Positions 5,204 through 9,489 of a DNA stretch of 9,489 nt are shown piece after piece. The stretch covers positions 1-9,489 of the forward strand of contig CAKTTM010000054.1 in the NCBI GenBank assembly GCA_934615145.1, written 5' to 3'. The notes under the pieces were generated by a model that was not told the origin of the DNA, ran no database searches, and saw only the letters and a program-made list of their open reading frames with translations. Both the position numbers and the translations under genes were made by a program. The DNA comes from an uncultured Clostridia bacterium. GTDB lineage: Bacteria; Bacillota; Clostridia; Christensenellales; Aristaeellaceae. How positions within the stretch are numbered: position 1 is the first letter of the stretch; the number at the start of each line of letters is the position of its first letter.

Positions 5204-5998
5204 TCAGCCTGTAAACAATTCCTCTGCCCGCCGCACATGGCGGGCTTTTCCCTGCCTGTGGTCGTAGACGGACAGCTGCGGATCCTCAAGCCGGCCCCCA
5301 TGCCGGCCCTCGGGCACCACCGGCTGATAGCCCTGGCCGCTGCGGATGCTGCGCACAAAGTCCTGTATGTCGGTCAGCTTGTGGTCAAAGGCGGTGCCCA
5401 TCAGCTGGCTGTCGTCATACTGGGCCGAGTGGTGGATATCGCTGCCCGCCGTCATACCATAGCCCTGCGCCTTGGCAAAGCTGAAGGCCTGCAGGTCCTG
5501 CTCTGGCAGGTTGCCGGCATTGCCCACCTCGTAGGCGTCGGCCGGGCCCAGGTGGATGGCCGCGATATAGTCCCGGTCGCGGAAGGGGTGCGCCTGCACC
5601 ACGCAGCCGCCGTAGCGGTGTACTTCGTCCAGCTGCTGCTGCCTTGTCCACTCCCTGGCCTCGGGATGCTCATACAGCCAGGCCTTGTCCAGGCCGTAGA
5701 CCAGGTAGTCGTCGCCCTCATGGGTCTCCTCCCAGCCAAAGAAGACGGACAGGCCGATCTTTTCGGCCGCCACTTTGGTCTCCTCATAGCCCCGGCAGAA
5801 GGCATCCACAAAGTGACGCCAGGGCAGGTGCCGGTCAACGGCGCAGTTGCCCCGCCAGAAGTGATCCGTCACGATGATGCCGGCGTAGCCCAGGCGCTTG
5901 TAGCGCTCCAGGTATTCGGGCCCGCGCGAGCGCCCGCAGGCCGAGGCCAGCGAGGTATGAAAATGCGTCTCGTACAGCCAGCTTTTTTGCTGCCTCAT
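5204..5998 (-). CDS. PHP-domain metal-dependent phosphoesterase
   Basis: A 264-residue single PHP domain, cytosolic, of the superfamily that hydrolyses phosphoester bonds with two or three metal ions (histidinol phosphatase and polymerase-associated PHP relatives). Metal-ligand motifs occur in the usual order: HFH (His12, His14), TDHF (Asp45, His46), the GWEETH segment (Glu90), QAHPFR (His137), a VGNAGN turn at 158-163, and GSDIHH (Asp187, His189). The segment DDYLVYGLD (96-104) is typical of stand-alone PHP phosphoesterases. The substrate is unknown. The open frame extends upstream to 6226 inside the MATE gene, but the ATG at 5998 forms ATGA with the MATE stop and has GGAGG four bases upstream. 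Its last codons hold the hairpin that may end the converging DegV transcript. Confidence 0.9.
   Translation of the reverse strand: MRQQKSWLYETHFHTSLASACGRSRGPEYLERYKRLGYAGIIVTDHFWRGNCAVDRHLPWRHFVDAFCRGYEETKVAAEKIGLSVFFGWEETHEGDDYLVYGLDKAWLYEHPEAREWTRQQQLDEVHRYGGCVVQAHPFRDRDYIAAIHLGPADAYEVGNAGNLPEQDLQAFSFAKAQGYGMTAGSDIHHSAQYDDSQLMGTAFDHKLTDIQDFVRSIRSGQGYQPVVPEGRHGGRLEDPQLSVYDHRQGKARHVRRAEELFTG
5226..5249 (+). terminator. Probable intrinsic terminator of the MarR-DegV operon
   Basis: GCCCGCC (5226-5232) pairs perfectly with GGCGGGC (5239-5245) around the six-base loop GCACAT, followed by TTTT. It begins 40 bases after the DegV stop and lies inside the final codons of the converging PHP gene. 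The T-run is short, so efficiency is uncertain. On the opposite strand no T-run follows the hairpin, so it should act in one direction only. Confidence 0.6.
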
Positions 5999-7410
5999 AT
6001 GGCCTCCGCCTCCGTCGCCTCCGCCATCAGCGCGGGCAGCTTGCGCCGCCAGCGGCCCCAGCGGTAGGCCAGCACATTGATGCCCGCACCCGTGACCCAG
6101 GTGACCAGCATGGAGATATAGACCGACTCCGGCATGCCGGCCGGGTTTTCGGGGCTGCGGGTCAGGTAGGCGATGCCATAGGCGGTGGTCACGCGCAGCA
6201 CCACCGAGGTGAAGATGGATATCCACATGGGCGTCACCGTGTCCCCCGCGCCCCGCATCACGCCGGAGAGCGACTGTATCACCGCCATCGCCACATAGCC
6301 CAGCGCCAGGATGCGCATATAGCGCATGCCCCGGTCGACCAGGCTTTGCGTGTTGGTGAACATCTGCATCAGGTAGCGGCCAAACAGCAGGATGACGAGC
6401 GTCAGCACCACCGCGGTGCCCAGCGCCATCAGCGTGCCCTGCTTGGCGCCCTTTTGCAGCCTGTCATACTTGCGCCCACCCACATTCTGCCCGATATAGG
6501 TGGTCATGGCCTGGCCAAAGCTGAAGTTGGGCATCATGGCAAAGCCGTCCACACGCATCAGGATGACGTTGATGGCCACAAACTCCGGGCCAAAGCTGTT
6601 CTGCAGGCGCATCACCAGCAGCATGGCGGTGGAGAAGATGGCCTGCGTGACGCCGCTGGGCAGCCCCAGGCGGATGATGCCGTCGCTGACCTTGCGGTCC
6701 ATGCGCAGGGTCTGGCGGTTGATGTCAAAGACGCTGCTCATGCTGCGGATCTTAAACCAGCACAGTATTGCCGATATCACCTGCGCCAGCACCGTGCCCC
6801 AGGCGACGCCCGCCACGCCCCAGCCAAAGACGGCCACAAAGAGTATGTCCAGCGCGATGTTGAGCCCGGCGGTCAGCACCAGGAAGGCCAGCGCCGACAG
6901 TGAGTCGCCAAGGCCCCGCAGAATGCCCGCCAGCACATTGTAAAACATGAAGCCCACAATGCCCAGGAAATAGATCTGCAGGTACTGCGCCGCCCAGTCG
7001 ATGAAGACATCGGGTGTATTGAGCAGCCGCAGCAGCGGGTAGGTGATGGCCGTGCCCACCACCATGATGACGACCGTGGTGATGGCCGTCAGCGTCAGCG
7101 TATTGCCGATGGTGACCGACAGCTGCGCGCGGTCCTTGGCGCCAAAGTGCTGGGCCACCAGGATGCCGGCGCCGGTGGCGATGCCAATGAACAGCGCCAG
7201 CAGGAACATCAGGATGGGGCCAGCGGCGCCCACCGCGCTCAGCGCCAGGTCGCCCACATAGTGGCCGACCACGGCGGCGTCGGTGGCGTTGTAGATCTGC
7301 TGGACAAAGTTGCCGATCAGCATGGGCACGGCAAACTCCAGGATGCGCTTCCAGGGGGTGCCCTGCGTCATGTCGCGCGGGGCAAAGAGTGTTTTGACCT
7401 TTGTAATCAT
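5995..7410 (-). CDS. MATE family efflux transporter
   Basis: A 471-residue inner membrane antiporter of the multidrug and toxin extrusion family, expected to export an organic compound in exchange for Na+ or H+. The protein is hydrophobic throughout, consistent with 12 helices in two halves. The first half begins at about residue 22 with AVPMLIGNFVQQIYNATDAA (27-46) and includes VAQHFGAKD (85-93); the second begins near 248. The internal repeat shows as LRGLGDS (164-170) against MRGAGDT (385-391). The C-terminus ends in a basic then acidic cytosolic tail. The ATG at 7410 overlaps the flavin reductase stop as ATGA and has no clear ribosome binding site, so translation is probably coupled. The substrate is unknown; the adjacent flavin reductase and PHP protein do not define it. 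Confidence 0.94.
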   Translation of the reverse strand: MITKVKTLFAPRDMTQGTPWKRILEFAVPMLIGNFVQQIYNATDAAVVGHYVGDLALSAVGAAGPILMFLLALFIGIATGAGILVAQHFGAKDRAQLSVTIGNTLTLTAITTVVIMVVGTAITYPLLRLLNTPDVFIDWAAQYLQIYFLGIVGFMFYNVLAGILRGLGDSLSALAFLVLTAGLNIALDILFVAVFGWGVAGVAWGTVLAQVISAILCWFKIRSMSSVFDINRQTLRMDRKVSDGIIRLGLPSGVTQAIFSTAMLLVMRLQNSFGPEFVAINVILMRVDGFAMMPNFSFGQAMTTYIGQNVGGRKYDRLQKGAKQGTLMALGTAVVLTLVILLFGRYLMQMFTNTQSLVDRGMRYMRILALGYVAMAVIQSLSGVMRGAGDTVTPMWISIFTSVVLRVTTAYGIAYLTRSPENPAGMPESVYISMLVTWVTGAGINVLAYRWGRWRRKLPALMAEATEAEAI

Positions 7411-8030
7411 TGCTTGCTTTCTGTTGATGTATTTTGATGCCCAGGCAGCCTGCGGGCCAGCACCTCGGGCCGCGCCACCGAATAGCCAAAGAAGCCTATC
7501 ACCTGGCTTAGACGGCTGTACTCGCCATGGCTGTAGGCAATCAGGCCTGCCTTTTGCAGGTCCAGCCTGCCCGCCTCATCAAAGAGGCTGTCCTCGGCCT
7601 GGACGCTTAAGATATCGGCCAAGAACATCGTATGCGAGCCCAGCGGCAGGCTTTGGCGCACGCGGCAGCTTAGGTACAGCGGGCTTTCCTTGATCGCGGG
7701 CGCCTGGTGCAGGCTTGCGGCCGGTACCGCGGTCAGCCCGCAGGCGGCAAACTTGTCCACATCCCGGCCGGACTTGACCCCGCACCAGTCGCAGGCGCGC
7801 AGCAGCTCTTCCCCCACCAGGTTGACCACGAATTCGCCGGTGTCCTTAATGATGTCGTAGGAGTGGCGCTCGGGCCTAATGGAGACGGACAGCATCGGTG
7901 GGTCTGAACAGATGGTACCCGCCCAGGCCAGGGTGATGATGTTGGGCGTCTGATTCTCCTTAGCGCAGCTGACCATGACCACTGGTGTGGGCGACAGCAG
8001 GGTGCCTCGACCGATATCGCGCTTTGACAT
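7407..8030 (-). CDS. Flavin reductase family protein (FMN-binding split barrel)
   Basis: A 207-residue cytosolic protein of the flavin reductase/flavoredoxin family, which binds FMN in a split beta-barrel and transfers electrons from NAD(P)H or another donor. Typical features are SPTPVVMVSCAKE (13-25), PNIITLAWAGTICSDPPMLS (29-48), the IRPERHSYDIIKDTGEFVVN loop (51-70) that usually contacts FMN phosphate, and GSHTMFLADI (131-140). The tail after about residue 190 looks disordered. Several cysteines (22, 41, 80, 83, 97, 122) include a CDWC pair at 80-83; whether this is redox-active is not known. The ATG at 8030 shares a base with the upstream stop (TAATG) and has GGAG upstream. The partner enzyme using the reduced flavin, if any, is not in view. 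Confidence 0.88.
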   Translation of the reverse strand: MSKRDIGRGTLLSPTPVVMVSCAKENQTPNIITLAWAGTICSDPPMLSVSIRPERHSYDIIKDTGEFVVNLVGEELLRACDWCGVKSGRDVDKFAACGLTAVPAASLHQAPAIKESPLYLSCRVRQSLPLGSHTMFLADILSVQAEDSLFDEAGRLDLQKAGLIAYSHGEYSRLSQVIGFFGYSVARPEVLARRLPGHQNTSTESKQ

Positions 8031-9489
8031 TACTCCGTCCCCCTCTCGATGCCGCGCAGCACCTCGGGCTCGCGGATGCTGCGCGCGGAGGTGAACATGC
8101 GCCGGCTCAATATCGCGCCATTGCGGTAGTACAGGCAGATCAGCGGCACATCCTCCAGCATCAGCTCCTGTATCTGGTAGAGCTTTTGCTGGTAGGCGCT
8201 CCTGTCCATGGTGGCGCGCAGCTCTTCAAACAGCTTGTCCATAGCGTCTGACTTGTAGCGCATGTAGTTGCCGGTGTTGCCGCTCATCAAAAGGAAGCCC
8301 GGATCCGGCACCAGGTCCATGTTATAGGCCACCAGCGCCAGGTCGTAGGTGTTGGCGCGCAGGCGTTCCTTGGCGGCGGCAAAGCTCATGGGCAGCACCT
8401 CGGCATTGATGCCCACCCCTGCCAGCATGCCGGCGATCTGGTGGGCGACGGTGATGCGCGCGGCGTTGTCGGGCTCCTCATAGACGATGAAGCGCAGCTT
8501 GAGGTTGGCGGGAGCACCTTCGATGGTGGTCTTGCGCATGGTGTCGTCATCGTCGGGGACATCGATCCAGCCGGCCTCGTCCAGCAGCGCCTTGGCGCCC
8601 TCCGGGTCGTAGCGCACGGCGCCCGGCGTATCATGGTACATCCAGGTGCCGGGGATCATCGGCGTATCGCTGCGCATGGCCAGGTTCATATAGGTGCTGC
8701 TGATCAGCTGGCTGGTGTTGATGGCCATGCGGATGGCCCGGCGCACCCTGACATCCTGCAGCTCGCGGGCGCGGTTATTCATCAGCAGGGTCTCCAGCTG
8801 GCGGGTGCGGTAGCTCAGGTTGATGGTGGTCAGGCCCGAGCGGTACTGCGCCGCCGTCATCGAGCGGGTGAGGATGGCGTCCACCCGGTTATACTCGTAA
8901 GAGCTGACCAGGTCGCGATTGGTGACATGGAAGATGGCCATGATCTCCTTGTAGTAGCACATAGTCCTTGGGCACAAAGCTGGACAGCTGGTAGGGCCCG
9001 GTGCCGGGTGGGTTCTCCGCCTGCAGCTGGGTGGCGGGCAGGATGGGAAAGGTCATGGCGTAGAGAAAGCCATAGTTGTTGCGCCGGGTGGTGATGCTCA
9101 CCGTGTTCAGGTCGGTGGCCGAGGCCTTGGAAATCATGTACTGCAGCGAGGCATAGGCGCCCTTGTTGGGGTTTTCCTTGTCGGTGGCCATGCGCAGTAT
9201 CTCATTGATGGTGGCCACCACATCATTGGCCGTCAGCGGCGTGCCATCGTGAAAGGTGACGCCCTCGCGCAGGGTGAAGGTCCAGGTGCCGCCGGAGGCC
9301 GAGCTCTCCCAGCGCTGGGCCAGGCTGGGCTTGGGCTGATAATCGTCATCGATATAGACCAGGCCCTCATAGACCAGGCTGGTCAGCGCCATGAAATCCC
9401 TCTCCTGGGGCACCAGGGGGTTCATGCGGTCGGTGGTCACCGAGATGATGCCGAATGTCATCGCCTCGTCCTTGGCGACAGTGGCCGCC
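8030..9489 (-). pseudogene. ABC transporter substrate-binding protein, family 5 (peptide/nickel type), frameshifted and 5'-partial
   Basis: The gene enters from the right edge, so its start and any lipoprotein signal are outside the window. The upstream frame carries family 5 signatures: SLVYEGLVYIDDD, PSLAQRWE, GTWTFTLREGVTFHDGTPLT and GTGPYQLSSF. The downstream frame resumes at about 8950 with KEIMAIFHVTNRDL and runs to 8030 through RVRRAIRMAIN, YDPEGAKALLDEAGW and LALVAYNMDLVPDPGF. The two frames differ by one base and join near 8948-8960. The usual dozen or so residues between the PKDYVLL strand and KEIMAI (a WW-G-PY-like stretch in relatives) are absent. This points to a small deletion not divisible by three rather than a single-base error. 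It could be a real pseudogene or an assembly fault. An intact protein would bind peptides outside the membrane; no permease or ATPase gene is visible. Confidence 0.8.

Noticed and set aside
5237..6067. 276-codon plus-strand open frame
   Set aside because: It is antisense to the PHP gene, has no family motifs and arises from the high G+C third-position bias.
8948..8960. Programmed ribosomal frameshift in the substrate-binding protein
   Set aside because: No slippery heptamer or downstream stimulator is apparent, and residues normally present at the junction are missing, which frameshifting would not restore.
8441..9094. 217-codon plus-strand open frame
   Set aside because: It is antisense to the substrate-binding protein gene and shows no recognisable domain.

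Overview
The window reads as a G+C-rich, low-redundancy bacterial chromosome segment, most likely from an uncultured or gut-type member of the Clostridia (Firmicutes). The basis is the strong AAGGAGG-type ribosome binding sites, a DegV/FakB protein and a FabT-like MarR regulator, a consensus TTGACA/TATAAT promoter, and tightly packed operons with ATGA and TAATG junctions. This placement is inference; there is no rRNA or other marker here.

Left block (1 to 3574, minus strand, read right to left): a lysine-rich histone-H1-like protein; then, after a 53-base gap holding a hairpin, a tightly spaced group. That group is a small conserved protein of unknown function, a class I SAM-dependent methyltransferase, a Nudix hydrolase, an N-terminally anchored M20 peptidase of the carboxypeptidase S/PM20D1 type, and the first 35 codons of a 3-hydroxyisobutyrate/6-phosphogluconate-type dehydrogenase that runs off the left edge.

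Centre (3575 to 5249): a 310-base non-coding region holds a probable minus-strand promoter for the lysine-rich gene and a consensus sigma-A promoter on the plus strand. It also holds a TTTGA-N3-TCAAA operator at the predicted plus-strand start site, and a 160-base element with nested self-complementary arms ending right before the next ribosome binding site. Downstream lie a FabT-like MarR repressor and a DegV/FakB-like fatty-acid-binding protein joined by an ATGA overlap, followed by a hairpin terminator. The coincidence of a FabT-like regulator, a FabT-like operator and a FakB-type gene suggests a self-contained, autoregulated exogenous-fatty-acid module. This is the most interesting part of the window.

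Right block (5204 to 9489, minus strand): a peptide-type ABC substrate-binding protein that enters from the right edge and appears broken by a frameshift with missing residues near 8955, then a flavin reductase-like protein, a MATE efflux transporter and a PHP-domain phosphoesterase. The junctions overlap by one to four bases, so the four are almost certainly one transcript. This operon converges on the MarR-DegV operon, and the DegV terminator lies inside the last codons of the PHP gene.
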